A DNA stretch of 48,272 bases from a virus. The stretch is taken from positions 1 to 48,272 of the IMG/VR virus record IMGVR_UViG_3300034104_006230, one strand, 5' to 3'. The translations under genes and the position numbers were made by a program. The notes beneath the pieces were generated by a model. It searched no databases, was not told where the DNA came from, and saw nothing but the letters and a program-made list of their open reading frames with translations. Shown here in pieces: positions 1-8,255 of the stretch; within the stretch, counting starts at the first letter, position 1, and each line of letters starts with the position of its first letter.

Positions 1-485
1 TAATCATTATTGCCCTGGAAATGTGTGATATTATAACTTCCGCTAGTACCAACATGTAATGCGGTATAATCACTACCAGATTCAATTGTTGCTGTACCTA
101 TTACAGCAAACCCTGACACGTATAATGAATTATTAGCAAAAAGACCATTAGCATTAACACTTCCGGTTACTAAAATAGATCCAGTAAATTTATGTGTATC
201 ACCTAAATCATTACCAAATACGGATGAACCGCTCACGTTTTGAATCACCACATTTGTTATTGATGAACTAACAACATATTGGTGCGCGGTTAATGATCCG
301 CTAACAGTTAAACTACCTTTAATTGTTTGATCCCCGTTAAAAACGTGAGAACCACTGTCAACAAGCACATCTCTAAGACTTTGAAGTGTTGCTTTATATG
401 TTGTGCCGCTTAGAACAACTGGGGTTACCCCTGTTAAACTTGGGGCTAGCGAACTTGATAATTGTGAAATTTTTAATCCTGGCAT
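1..485 (-). CDS. Tail-fibre-like structural protein, partial (C-terminus outside window)
   Basis: An open reading frame on the minus strand starts with ATG at 485 (protein begins MPGLKISQLSSS) and runs off the left edge without a stop. About 160 residues are visible. They contain recurring short beta-strand units of the type GSLTVSG, GSILVTG and GSVNANG, a pattern common in tail-fibre or fibre-adaptor proteins of marine T4-like phages. No enzymatic motif is visible. The octamer TATTTATT lies 3 nt upstream of the start. It follows the 499-1968 gene on the same strand, so both may belong to a tail-fibre group. The role is inferred from repeat style only. Confidence 0.6.
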   Translation of the reverse strand, partial: MPGLKISQLSSSLAPSLTGVTPVVLSGTTYKATLQSLRDVLVDSGSHVFNGDQTIKGSLTVSGSLTAHQYVVSSSITNVVIQNVSGSSVFGNDLGDTHKFTGSILVTGSVNANGLFANNSLYVSGFAVIGTATIESGSDYTALHVGTSGSYNITHFQGNND

Positions 486-488
486 TTA

Positions 489-496
489 AATAAATA
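489..496 (-). promoter_or_regulatory. Candidate late promoter TATTTATT
   Basis: On the minus strand TATTTATT ends 3 nt before the ATG (485) of the fibre-like gene, inside the short gap after the 499 stop. Confidence 0.4.
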
Positions 497-498
497 TT

Positions 499-1968
499 TT
501 AAAATATTGTCATATTATTATCTTCTGTTATTATATAATCACCATCCTCAGCTAGCAAACCATCTGTTACATATGAAATAATATCATCATCGCAATCAAT
601 GCCGCATATAAAGAAATCGTAATTGTTTAATCTTGTCAAAAAGTTATGTCTTACATGTACATAATCTAATGGTTCTTCAAAATATTTTATTGATTTTATG
701 TTAAAACAACATACACCCCTGTGATTTATATCCATTTGCTGAGAACCTCCCCAGGATTGGATAAACGGTTGAGACCCTCTGTTTGAGGCAACAACCTCTT
801 CCCAGTTTTCTTTTTTATATATTGGTCTACCATTCAAATATATTTTTAAGGTACCAAGTCTTCTTTGTCTTTCATCTGCCCACTTTTTATTTAAAAACTC
901 GTAGTTTTCTTCATAAGTGGCAATTTGGTTACTTGTTACCGCTGTAACTACGGTATCTCTATAATCTTCAATTTTCCAACCCAGTTGGTCATTCCAACCA
1001 CCATGATTTTCCACATCACAATCGGTGTAATGTTTGTATCTATCAAACACAATAGTTATGTTAAAATCCTTTGTTTCTCCTGTTGTACACAATTGAGGTG
1101 TAATATCTGATTCTACATAATAACTTTCAGTATAACCATTATTAGTATCACAATATCCAGAATATCTAGTGGCGGTCCACATTATTTTTCTATCTGAAGT
1201 AAAACCAAAAGATAGACTATTGTCGCCAATACTTGAATAATCGCTAGGCCCACCGGAACCAAAGTAATAAAATTTTCCACCCTGAGACCAAGGCAAGGAC
1301 TCTCTATTAAAAATAAAATCTAAAGTCCATCCTTTTTCAGTTCTTCTTTTTATAATTGGTGAAGAACATTCGTTTGGTTCTGGTTGTATAAATTGGTACG
1401 CCCATGGTTTTACACCATATTTCGGGGTGATTCCACAACATGCGGTAGGTCTTTGTAACTTACCCACACATTTATAATAGAAATACTCATCAACAAAGCT
1501 TGAAATAATATCAGCCTGATCAGTACCCATATTTAAATCGATGAATATTGGATTATTATATCCAGTTATTCTCATGTAATGTAACTTACCGTTATTATCA
1601 TTGAATAAGTAAACATCATTATTTAAAATTTGATATTTGTGGTAAAAACTTAGACCATCACAAAAAGCATCAAAACTTATAGTTGTTGAAAACCCAGAAT
1701 AGGGATATGATGCATTATTTACCCTATTATCATACTCGGATAAGGTAATTGTTGTCCTAACACAATCAAAATCCTCCAAACTATCGTTTATTTTAAGTGT
1801 AGAGTAGGTTATCGGGCGAGATAAGTCTAAAACGTCTTCGTTATAGTCATCTACGACTTTTGTTATCTCATAATCATAAAATTCTGAAGTATCTAGCTTG
1901 GAATCCAGTTTAGTCCCATAAAACTTTAAAATATTCTGGCTGTTCATATGTAGATAAATATCTTTCAT
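499..1968 (-). CDS. Putative virion protein with LamG/concanavalin-like region
   Basis: A 489-residue protein without signal peptide. Residues about 205-430 read like a LamG/concanavalin-type beta sandwich: a WTLDFIFNRES strand, a GGKFYYFGSGG segment, a central FNITIVFDRYKHY strand and a LKIYLNGRPIYK hairpin, the usual form of the LamG 'expresses a length or name on a ligand' strands. The N-terminal 200 residues and the acidic C-terminus (several DD and ED pairs) are not recognised. Next to a fibre-like gene on the same strand, it could be a carbohydrate-binding tail or fibre component. Fold and role are inferences from strand patterns; a structure prediction would test them. Confidence 0.5.
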   Translation of the reverse strand: MKDIYLHMNSQNILKFYGTKLDSKLDTSEFYDYEITKVVDDYNEDVLDLSRPITYSTLKINDSLEDFDCVRTTITLSEYDNRVNNASYPYSGFSTTISFDAFCDGLSFYHKYQILNNDVYLFNDNNGKLHYMRITGYNNPIFIDLNMGTDQADIISSFVDEYFYYKCVGKLQRPTACCGITPKYGVKPWAYQFIQPEPNECSSPIIKRRTEKGWTLDFIFNRESLPWSQGGKFYYFGSGGPSDYSSIGDNSLSFGFTSDRKIMWTATRYSGYCDTNNGYTESYYVESDITPQLCTTGETKDFNITIVFDRYKHYTDCDVENHGGWNDQLGWKIEDYRDTVVTAVTSNQIATYEENYEFLNKKWADERQRRLGTLKIYLNGRPIYKKENWEEVVASNRGSQPFIQSWGGSQQMDINHRGVCCFNIKSIKYFEEPLDYVHVRHNFLTRLNNYDFFICGIDCDDDIISYVTDGLLAEDGDYIITEDNNMTIF

Positions 1969-1977
1969 AGGATTTGA

Positions 1978-1985
1978 TATTTATA
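1978..1985 (+). promoter_or_regulatory. Candidate late promoter TATTTATA
   Basis: TATTTATA lies 15 nt before the ATG at 2001. The opposite strand reads TATAAATA, the T4 late-promoter octamer, upstream of the divergent gene starting at 1968, so this site could serve either direction. Confidence 0.45.
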
Positions 1986-2000
1986 TAAAAAACCATTTAG

Positions 2001-2729
2001 ATGAATAATTTTATTAAACAAGTGATTGAAGAGAAGTTTGCATCAAAAGCGCAACAAAGATTTTTCTATGCTCAAGCCGGTGAAGGCGGTAAAAAGGGTA
2101 AGAAATGGTCAAAATGGGCTAAAGAATTTTCTGCTGATACAGATTTTAAAAAAATACCAGAAAAAGTAGAAGAAGATGAAATTGAGGAAATCGTTGACGA
2201 TAAAGGTAATATTAAAAGAAGCGACGTTCCTTTAGCAATAAAAAAGAGCACAATAGGTTCAAAGAAAAGAACAGACAAGGTTGTAAAGACTGGTGCTGGG
2301 GCGATGGGGGTTCATGGTGTTCACGGTACACACACCACTTTAAAATATTGGGCGGAATCTGACATGAGTGGCGCTCTAGGGTATGATGATACACTTGGTG
2401 AAGATGCGACGTATGATGAAGCATATGAGCACTTTACGAAAAAATTAGGTTTAAGTGACGAAGAGGCTAAAGAAAGATTAAAAGCTCTTGGATATATTCC
2501 AGGTGAAAAAGATTTAGTTAGACTTGTTGAAAACCCTAAAAAATATATGAATGATTATATTGAAAGTGTTTTGGTTAAAAAAACGGACGATAAAGATGTT
2601 TTAACTAAAGATGAAGATAAGTCGGAATTAAATCCACTTATTAAAAAACAAGTCGATTCCTTGAAAAAATCATTAAAAAGTAATAATATATCTATAGATA
2701 AGATCATAAATCATTTAAAAAGTGAATAG
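2001..2729 (+). CDS. Hypothetical charged protein with KAQQRFF motif
   Basis: 242 residues, rich in Lys, Glu and Asp. Near the N-terminus is SKAQQRFFYAQA, a short motif that recurs at the start of many small phage proteins (similar to the SKAQ-type DUF3008 motif). A Gly/His-rich patch (GAMGVHGVHGTH) sits near residue 100, followed by a helical stretch with EEAKERLKALGYIPGE. No enzyme family is recognised. It is the first gene of a compact plus-strand run and overlaps the next gene by 8 nt, implying co-expression. A virion or assembly role is plausible but unproven. Confidence 0.6.
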   Translation: MNNFIKQVIEEKFASKAQQRFFYAQAGEGGKKGKKWSKWAKEFSADTDFKKIPEKVEEDEIEEIVDDKGNIKRSDVPLAIKKSTIGSKKRTDKVVKTGAGAMGVHGVHGTHTTLKYWAESDMSGALGYDDTLGEDATYDEAYEHFTKKLGLSDEEAKERLKALGYIPGEKDLVRLVENPKKYMNDYIESVLVKKTDDKDVLTKDEDKSELNPLIKKQVDSLKKSLKSNNISIDKIINHLKSE

Positions 2730-3216
2730 TCAATTAAAAGACAATGTGTATGATGTTCCAAATGATGTTTTGGAAAAAATTAATTCAGTTTTATCTTCAG
2801 TAACTGATGAGTCAACTCATGGTGTACAAAGAGCAAAAAGACTTTGTTCTGAAAAGAAGGTAACATATGGCCAATTAAAAAGAATTATACAAGATATAAA
2901 AACAATAGATAAGGAAAACGATAATTTAAGATATCAACTGTATGGTGGTGAATTGATGGAAAAGTGGGCAAATACGTTTTTAGATGGTCAAAGAAGTTTA
3001 GTTAAATCAAAAAAACAGTCAACACAAAAAATAAACAATTTGACAGGAATGAATGGAATGAGAAAAAATCCATTTCTTGGTACCCATAAAAAATCTGAAG
3101 AGAAACCAACTTATACAAATTTTTTAAAATCTAATTCAGATAAAAGTTCTATCTCAACAATAACTTCAACAGGTATTTTCGAAGAGGTTGAAAGAATAAA
3201 AAAATTAATGTTATAA
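2722..3216 (+). CDS. Hypothetical helical protein
   Basis: 164 residues, overlapping the upstream gene by 8 nt and ending 3 nt before the next. The first 100 residues are predicted mostly helical and amphipathic (VLEKINSVLSSV, QLKRIIQDIKTID); the C-terminal third is Ser/Lys-rich and probably disordered. There is no signal peptide, membrane segment or recognised motif. Tight packing in the 2001-4876 run suggests a virion or assembly role shared with its neighbours. Function unknown. Confidence 0.6.
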   Translation: MNSQLKDNVYDVPNDVLEKINSVLSSVTDESTHGVQRAKRLCSEKKVTYGQLKRIIQDIKTIDKENDNLRYQLYGGELMEKWANTFLDGQRSLVKSKKQSTQKINNLTGMNGMRKNPFLGTHKKSEEKPTYTNFLKSNSDKSSISTITSTGIFEEVERIKKLML

Positions 3217-3219
3217 ATT

Positions 3220-3873
3220 ATGCCAACACAATTAGAAATAATAGCAGAAAAACAAAGACAAGATCATCTTTCTAGAAATGCCTATATAGAAAAAAATGGT
3301 TATGCGTCAACACATGAAAACGCATTATCAACTGGTGACGATAAGGGTAAAGGTGAAACAGATAAAATCGGTTCATCTACTGATATTCAAACTAGAATGA
3401 GTAATCTTGTTAAAAATACATATTCTGGAGAAAACTCTTATGGTATAAACAATCCAAATGCATTATCTGATGGTGATGAAAGAGGAAAAGGTGAAACAAT
3501 CACAATAGGTTCAAAAACCGACATTAATACTAGAACTGAATTATTATCTAGAAACATATATAGTAACACGAAAGGATATGGTGTAAACAATCCAAACGCA
3601 ATTTCAGATGGTGATGAAAAAGGTAAGGGAGATAATAATGGAAAGGTTGGATCATTAACTGACATTAATACAAGAACAGAATTAATAAACAAAAATGTTT
3701 ATAATGGTGATAACGGTTATTCAAGTATTCACCCAAATGCATTATCTGATGGTGATGTAAAAGGTAAAGGTGATGTTAATACACAAGTTGGTTCTTCAGT
3801 AGATATTAATAATAGAATTGATTCAATCGCAAGAAACAAATACGGGGAAGCTAAAAAGTATCCAGATTTTTAA
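3220..3873 (+). CDS. Tandem-repeat protein (four about 46-residue repeats)
   Basis: 217 residues built from four near-identical repeats of 46-47 residues. Each carries NA(L/I)SxGD followed by KGKG and then a G-S-x-(T/V)-D-I-x-x-R segment; the NA(L/I)S units start near residues 34, 80, 126 and 173. A short helical N-terminus precedes them and KKYPDF ends the protein. It is hydrophilic and Gly/Asn/Asp-rich, with no cysteine, signal peptide or membrane segment. The regular spacing suggests a repeated structural surface such as an elongated virion component or multivalent binder. No known family is recognised. It ends 1 nt before the next ATG (3875). Confidence 0.65.
   Translation: MPTQLEIIAEKQRQDHLSRNAYIEKNGYASTHENALSTGDDKGKGETDKIGSSTDIQTRMSNLVKNTYSGENSYGINNPNALSDGDERGKGETITIGSKTDINTRTELLSRNIYSNTKGYGVNNPNAISDGDEKGKGDNNGKVGSLTDINTRTELINKNVYNGDNGYSSIHPNALSDGDVKGKGDVNTQVGSSVDINNRIDSIARNKYGEAKKYPDF
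3277..3834 (+). repeat. In-gene tandem repeats, about 138-141 bp period
   Basis: Four coding repeats, with NALS/NAIS units spaced 46, 46 and 47 codons apart. The DNA copies have diverged at many third positions, so the repeat is preserved mainly at protein level. Confidence 0.7.
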
Positions 3874-3874
3874 T

Positions 3875-4876
3875 ATGAAATTAGAAGAAATAATTGAAGA
3901 ACAATACGATTCAATTTTAAAAACCAGTAAAAATAGACCATTGGTAGATGCTATTGTTAATAGACATCCCATTACCTTCTATTATACTGGGCCAAGAAAG
4001 CCTAAAAAGAAAAGTGTTAAAGCTGGTTACCGTGTTAAAGCCGAGGCGGTTGCTCTTGGAGCAAATAAACATACAGGTAATTTGGTTTTAAGAGCTTATA
4101 TTGATGATCCGTCAAAATCTAAAAGAGGTACACCTACTAGAGTTGGAAAAGAAAAATCGAACTATGGTTGGAGAACATTTTTAGTTGCTAGAATGACAAA
4201 TATTCAAGTTGCTAAAGATGAAACTTTTAATGTAATTAGAGACAAATATAACGGTGGTAAAGATGATGCATCTATGAGCATGACGTATGTGAAAACAGAT
4301 TTTTCAACTACCCCACCAAAGCCAAAAATTGGAGATACAAAAAAACCGGATAAAAAACCTACAGCAGAACCGGAAAAACCAAAACCACCAACAATTACAA
4401 AACAAGCTAGAAATGTTGATGCTGAGTTGAGAAAGTTTGACGATGATTTAGCAACTGTTGAAAAAGAAATTCAAACAGCTTTAGCTTCGTATAAAGAAAA
4501 TAAAGGTACCCCAGAGGAAAAGAAATTTATTGAGCAATTAAAAGTTCTTGGTGATAAAAAGAAAGAATTATTAAATAAAGTTGCTGATACAATCACAACT
4601 ATTGGTCAAGATGTTAAGCCAGAAGATAAAGCGAAAATTAGTAATTTTACTAGAAGGGTTTCAGCTAAGAAAAATGATCCAGAAACGCTTATCCCATTAC
4701 CGACGGAAAAACCAAGCAAAACACCTAACGAGAAAGATAAAACCCCAGAAGTAAAAGATAAAAAATTACCACAGGTACCTAAAAAAGAAAAACCATCTGA
4801 TGATCCTGATGATAATCGTTATGATTTAAATGAAAACTTTGTGAATCGTGTAAAAAAACTTATTTCATACTTTTAA
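3875..4876 (+). CDS. WYL-like domain protein with disordered K/P-rich tail
   Basis: 333 residues from ATG 3875, which follows the previous stop by 1 nt; an in-frame codon at 3818 would overlap that gene and is less likely. Residues about 20-115 resemble a WYL domain: a helix, then HPITFYYTG, a basic insert, YRVKAEAVALGANKHTG, NLVLRAYI, and WRTFLVARMTNIQV matching the usual R-T-F-x-x-x-R-I-x-x-I end. WYL domains bind nucleic acid or nucleotide-like ligands in bacterial regulators and defence proteins. No helix-turn-helix precedes it. The rest is Lys/Pro/Glu-rich and disordered, with a coiled coil around residues 180-260. Genomic position among putative virion genes suggests it could be packaged. 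The WYL match is by eye. Confidence 0.55.
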   Translation: MKLEEIIEEQYDSILKTSKNRPLVDAIVNRHPITFYYTGPRKPKKKSVKAGYRVKAEAVALGANKHTGNLVLRAYIDDPSKSKRGTPTRVGKEKSNYGWRTFLVARMTNIQVAKDETFNVIRDKYNGGKDDASMSMTYVKTDFSTTPPKPKIGDTKKPDKKPTAEPEKPKPPTITKQARNVDAELRKFDDDLATVEKEIQTALASYKENKGTPEEKKFIEQLKVLGDKKKELLNKVADTITTIGQDVKPEDKAKISNFTRRVSAKKNDPETLIPLPTEKPSKTPNEKDKTPEVKDKKLPQVPKKEKPSDDPDDNRYDLNENFVNRVKKLISYF

Positions 4877-4902
4877 CTTTATTTTAATCAAACAAACAAA
4901 TA

Positions 4903-4910
4903 TATTTATA
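4903..4910 (+). promoter_or_regulatory. Candidate late promoter TATTTATA
   Basis: TATTTATA ends 5 nt before the ATG at 4916. This is the spacing expected between a T4-type late element and its transcription start, so the mRNA may be leaderless. Confidence 0.5.
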
Positions 4911-4915
4911 ATATT

Positions 4916-5467
4916 ATGGAAAACGGTAGAATATCAGAAAACGATTTAATGCACAAATTAGTGCAAGCTAAAAAAGTAATGAACAAAGTTGATGGTGGGG
5001 ATTTTGAAAGAGGGCACATCAATGAAAATATTTTAAAGAGTGCGCCGGAAGATATCGCGCCACAAGCACCTTCTGCCACCAGACCAATGGCTTCACCTAG
5101 TGTTGATAAAATACATCAATCAAAATTACCAGATGCAATAAAAACTGCAATGATTAATAATCCAATACCACAAATTTCATTAAATGAAACCCTAGATATG
5201 GACTTTGTTAAAGGTGCAAAAAAATTAATGGAAAGAGAAGGTTTAGCAAAACCAGCACCACAACAAAAGCAAACATCAGCAGGAGGAAATGTTGACATGA
5301 ACGCAATAGCCGTTTTAATTGAAAATACTGTTCGTAAGGTTATGGATGAAAAATTAAACCAAATCCTAACTGCACAGCAAACAACTTCAATAAACGAAAA
5401 TCTCGTGTTAAAAGTTGGCGACTCTATTTTTAAGGGTAAGATCACTGGCGTAAACAAAGCCAAGTAA
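4916..5467 (+). CDS. Hypothetical protein, Pro/Ala-rich, possible virion component
   Basis: 183 residues. Residues 1-50 are helical and charged; the middle (about 45-125) is Pro/Ala/Gln-rich and likely disordered. The C-terminal part has a helix (NAIAVLIENTVRKVMDEKL) followed by a compact beta segment (NLVLKVGDSIFKGKITGVNKAK). This helix plus short beta-tail layout is seen in small unannotated proteins of marine T4-like phages. There is no catalytic motif or signal peptide. It has its own upstream late-promoter-like octamer. Function not known. Confidence 0.6.
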   Translation: MENGRISENDLMHKLVQAKKVMNKVDGGDFERGHINENILKSAPEDIAPQAPSATRPMASPSVDKIHQSKLPDAIKTAMINNPIPQISLNETLDMDFVKGAKKLMEREGLAKPAPQQKQTSAGGNVDMNAIAVLIENTVRKVMDEKLNQILTAQQTTSINENLVLKVGDSIFKGKITGVNKAK

Positions 5468-5518
5468 CATTCACTTTTATTTTTTATTTTCTTATAATAG
5501 ACATATAAGATTAAAAAC

Positions 5519-6745
5519 ATGTCTAAAATAAGAGTATTAGCGATTCCATCTGATAGCCACGGTGTTGGTAAGTACAGAGTACTAGATCCATTTAAATTTA
5601 TTGGTAATAAACATTCTGATGAAATTCATGTAGATATTGTGATGAATTTAGAAGATAATGATAGCGTATTTGATAATTACGATGTTGTTGTTTTCCATAG
5701 TTTTATTCACATGGCACCACATGAAAGAAATCTAGAAAGAATTGAATGGTTAAAGAAACGAGGAATTAAGGTTGTGATGGATATCGATGATTTTTGGAAT
5801 GTAGACCAAAGACATCCAATGTATGAACAAATTAAAAAACAAAACATAGCAGAAAAGAAAGTTTTATTTTTAAAAGCTGCTGATTATGTTACATGTACTA
5901 CCGATTTTTTTGCAAATGAAATAAAAAAACGATTAGGCGTAAAAAATGTGTTTGTTTTCCCCAATGCTGTTGATGAAACAGAACCACAATTTCAATCAAA
6001 CCCAATAAAATCAGATAAGGTTAGATTCGGTTGGTTAGGTGGTTCGTCTCACTTATATGATATCGAATTAATGAAAAGTGGTATTGAATTTATTCAAAAT
6101 CAATACAAAGACAAATCACAATTTGTTTTATGTGGTTTTGATTTACGAGGTAGTGTTCATGAAATCGATAGAGCTACAGGTAATGTGACTCAAAGACCAA
6201 TTTTACCACATGAAACCGTTTGGTCAAAATATGAAAGTATTTTTACATCTGGATATAAAGTTTTAGAACCTGACCATAAAAATTTCTTATTATCATATGT
6301 TCAATCAGATTATCCTACCATGGATGTTCCATACTTAAGAAGGTGGACACAAGATATAAACAAATACGCATTGAATTACAATTATTTCGATGTATCCTTA
6401 GCCCCCCTTGTTGATTCATACTTTAATTCATGTAAATCTCAACTAAAAGTTATTGAGGCCGGATTTCATAAAAAAGCAATAATTGCTAGTGAAAATATGC
6501 CATATACATTAGATTTAGTTTCTGCAGTTGATGAGGGTAAATTCAAAGATGGCGGAAACGCTCTAGTAGTGTCAACGAGAAAAAATCACAAAGACTGGGC
6601 TAAACATATGAAAAGATTAATTGATAACCCTAACATGATTGAAGATCTAGGTAATAGATTGTACGAGACTGTTAAAGACAAATATGCACTAAAAAACGTT
6701 TGCGCTGACCGCGTTCAATTTCTCAAATCCATAGTAAATAAATAG
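5519..6745 (+). CDS. Glycosyltransferase, GT-B (GT4-like)
   Basis: 408 residues with a GT-B layout. The N-terminal Rossmann half starts with KIRVLAIPSDSHGVGKYRV, a Gly-rich loop, and contains the VVMDIDDFW segment. The second half starts at about residue 170 with VRFGWLGGSSHLYD and has the donor-binding region ending in LKVIEAGFHKKAIIASENMPY, where the Glu is the usual GT4 donor-site Glu. Such enzymes transfer a sugar from a nucleotide-sugar. Two more glycosyltransferase-like genes lie at 9927 and 10991. They may decorate virion proteins or alter host surface glycans; substrate cannot be read from the sequence. Confidence 0.8.
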   Translation: MSKIRVLAIPSDSHGVGKYRVLDPFKFIGNKHSDEIHVDIVMNLEDNDSVFDNYDVVVFHSFIHMAPHERNLERIEWLKKRGIKVVMDIDDFWNVDQRHPMYEQIKKQNIAEKKVLFLKAADYVTCTTDFFANEIKKRLGVKNVFVFPNAVDETEPQFQSNPIKSDKVRFGWLGGSSHLYDIELMKSGIEFIQNQYKDKSQFVLCGFDLRGSVHEIDRATGNVTQRPILPHETVWSKYESIFTSGYKVLEPDHKNFLLSYVQSDYPTMDVPYLRRWTQDINKYALNYNYFDVSLAPLVDSYFNSCKSQLKVIEAGFHKKAIIASENMPYTLDLVSAVDEGKFKDGGNALVVSTRKNHKDWAKHMKRLIDNPNMIEDLGNRLYETVKDKYALKNVCADRVQFLKSIVNK

Positions 6746-6804
6746 TTTTTGGTTTTTTGGAAAAAAATGTCTATATTAGTTTATAACATTAAAATCAAAA
6801 AATT

Positions 6805-7035
6805 ATGTATTACTTAGTAACAATCGGTTATGAGACCGAACAAATGGACAGAGAGGGTAACCCTAGAATTAAAAAAGTAAAATACGTCCTTCAGGCGGAA
6901 TCTGTTGAAGAAGCGACATTAGTTGCTAGCAAATATAGATCTGGCGACATCAGAGGAAGTGAAAGTTTAAGTATAGTAAAAATGCCCATTGAATGTGTAA
7001 TAGACGCGAAAAACACGCCGGAATATTACAAATAA
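6805..7035 (+). CDS. DUF4494-like small protein
   Basis: 76 residues. The pattern YYLVTIGYE, then KKVKYVLQAESVEEATLVA, then a C-terminal strand with IVKMPIECVI resembles DUF4494, a small family found largely in Bacteroidota and their phages (aligned YEK, E-Y-L-V-D-A-x-S-F-T-E-A-E positions). Function of the family is unknown. The gene ends 1 nt before the next ATG and probably shares its transcript. The match is by recollection of the family pattern and supports a Bacteroidota host. Confidence 0.6.
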   Translation: MYYLVTIGYETEQMDREGNPRIKKVKYVLQAESVEEATLVASKYRSGDIRGSESLSIVKMPIECVIDAKNTPEYYK

Positions 7036-7036
7036 A

Positions 7037-7606
7037 ATGATTTCGAAAGAAAAAATTGAGAAAAATAGAAATAAGTTTATAGAGGTAAATGAAACTTACT
7101 CTATTTTTACAAAAGAGTTGGAAGAGTTTCTGGGTGATGATTTTTATCATTGCCCAGCTTCTCCTTCTCTCGATTTATACGGAGCTTATCCGGGTGGGTT
7201 ATTGGATCATCTTTTAAAGGTTTGCAAATATTCACTTTACATAAATGACATTCTACCCGAAAAAATAAAATTAGAAAAAAACAAAATAATAAAAACTGTT
7301 TTTTTATCTCAAATAGGAAAAGTCTTCTTATTTAAACCAAATCAAAGCGAATGGCATAGAATTAATCAAGGTAAAATGTATGTATACCAAACAGAAGGTA
7401 TGACAGCAATGAAACCAGGTGAAAGAAGTGCTTATTATGCTTTAAAATATGGTTGTAATTTAATGGAAGATGAATATCAGTCAATAATTAATACTGATAA
7501 AGACTCTGATGATAAAATGGCAAAGTGGCATTCATCAATGTTGTCACAGATATTAAAACACGGTTTTGAGTTAGCATTAATAGAAGAAAAATATGGAAAC
7601 AAATAG
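7037..7606 (+). CDS. Degenerate HD-domain protein
   Basis: 189 residues resembling HD-domain proteins of the YhaM/phosphohydrolase type. Residues 50-62 read AYPGGLLDHLLKV, the classical 'Y-P-G-G-L-L-x-H' first metal-ligand helix with H58. The second helix, which should carry the His-Asp doublet before IGK, instead reads FLSQIGKVF, so Ser91-Gln92 replace His-Asp. Metal-dependent hydrolysis is therefore doubtful; it may be a binding or structural derivative. It overlaps the dUTPase gene by 14 nt, so the two are co-expressed. HD fold likely, activity unlikely. Confidence 0.65.
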   Translation: MISKEKIEKNRNKFIEVNETYSIFTKELEEFLGDDFYHCPASPSLDLYGAYPGGLLDHLLKVCKYSLYINDILPEKIKLEKNKIIKTVFLSQIGKVFLFKPNQSEWHRINQGKMYVYQTEGMTAMKPGERSAYYALKYGCNLMEDEYQSIINTDKDSDDKMAKWHSSMLSQILKHGFELALIEEKYGNK

Positions 7607-8210
7607 CAATTTTTTGAACATTTTAGAAAAACTTAAAGAGTATGAATCTCTATTATCTACAGACGAAAATGCAGATTTAGATGAAACGCTAGTTAATGAA
7701 ATAAACCAAACGTTAGATGAATTAAATGAAGAAGTTTACACAGCTCAAGCAAAAGAATTTTCCTCTTTTTTCGTTAAATTCATAAATAAATCTACAAACG
7801 AAGACCCTAAATTTGCCTATGAGGGAGATAGTGGTTTTGATTTAAGGGCTGATATAGAAGAACCTATTATCATACAACCATTTAAGAGAGTTTTAGTACC
7901 AACAGGCTTATATTTTGAGTTAGTTAAAGGTATTGAGATACAAGTTAGACCAAGAAGTGGTTTGGCGGTAAAACACGGTATAACTGTGTTAAATAGCCCA
8001 GGAACTGTTGATAGCCATTATAGAGGTGAAATTAAAGTTCCGTTAATAAATCTAGGTGATGAACCATTTAAGATTGAAAAGGGTGACAGGATCGCACAAG
8101 GTGTAGTTGCTCCTGTATTTGGTGAAGGTAAAATTCAATTAGTTAAAACGGACGAATTAAGCGACACATCTAGAGGTGAGGGTGGGTTTAATTCTAGTGG
8201 TATTAAGTGA
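7593..8210 (+). CDS. dut: Deoxyuridine 5'-triphosphate nucleotidohydrolase (dUTPase)
   Basis: Hydrolyses dUTP to dUMP and pyrophosphate, keeping uracil out of DNA and feeding dTMP synthesis. All five trimeric dUTPase motifs are present: DSGFDLRA (79-86), RPRSGLA (119-125), the SPGTVDSHYRGEIKVP region (135-150) with the catalytic Asp140, KGDRIAQ (163-169), and the C-terminal arm RGEGGFNSSG (194-203). An extra N-terminal stretch of about 55 acidic, helical residues is longer than in typical dUTPases of about 145 residues and could mediate oligomer or partner contacts. The start overlaps the HD-like gene by 14 nt. Confidence 0.95.
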   Translation: METNSNFLNILEKLKEYESLLSTDENADLDETLVNEINQTLDELNEEVYTAQAKEFSSFFVKFINKSTNEDPKFAYEGDSGFDLRADIEEPIIIQPFKRVLVPTGLYFELVKGIEIQVRPRSGLAVKHGITVLNSPGTVDSHYRGEIKVPLINLGDEPFKIEKGDRIAQGVVAPVFGEGKIQLVKTDELSDTSRGEGGFNSSGIK

Positions 8211-8218
8211 TATTTATA
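8211..8218 (+). promoter_or_regulatory. Candidate late promoter TATTTATA
   Basis: TATTTATA directly follows the dut stop codon and lies 37 nt before the TTG start of the phoH-like gene. Confidence 0.35.
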
Positions 8219-8255
8219 AGGGTGAAAATAACCGTTAAAATTAAAAATTAAAGTT

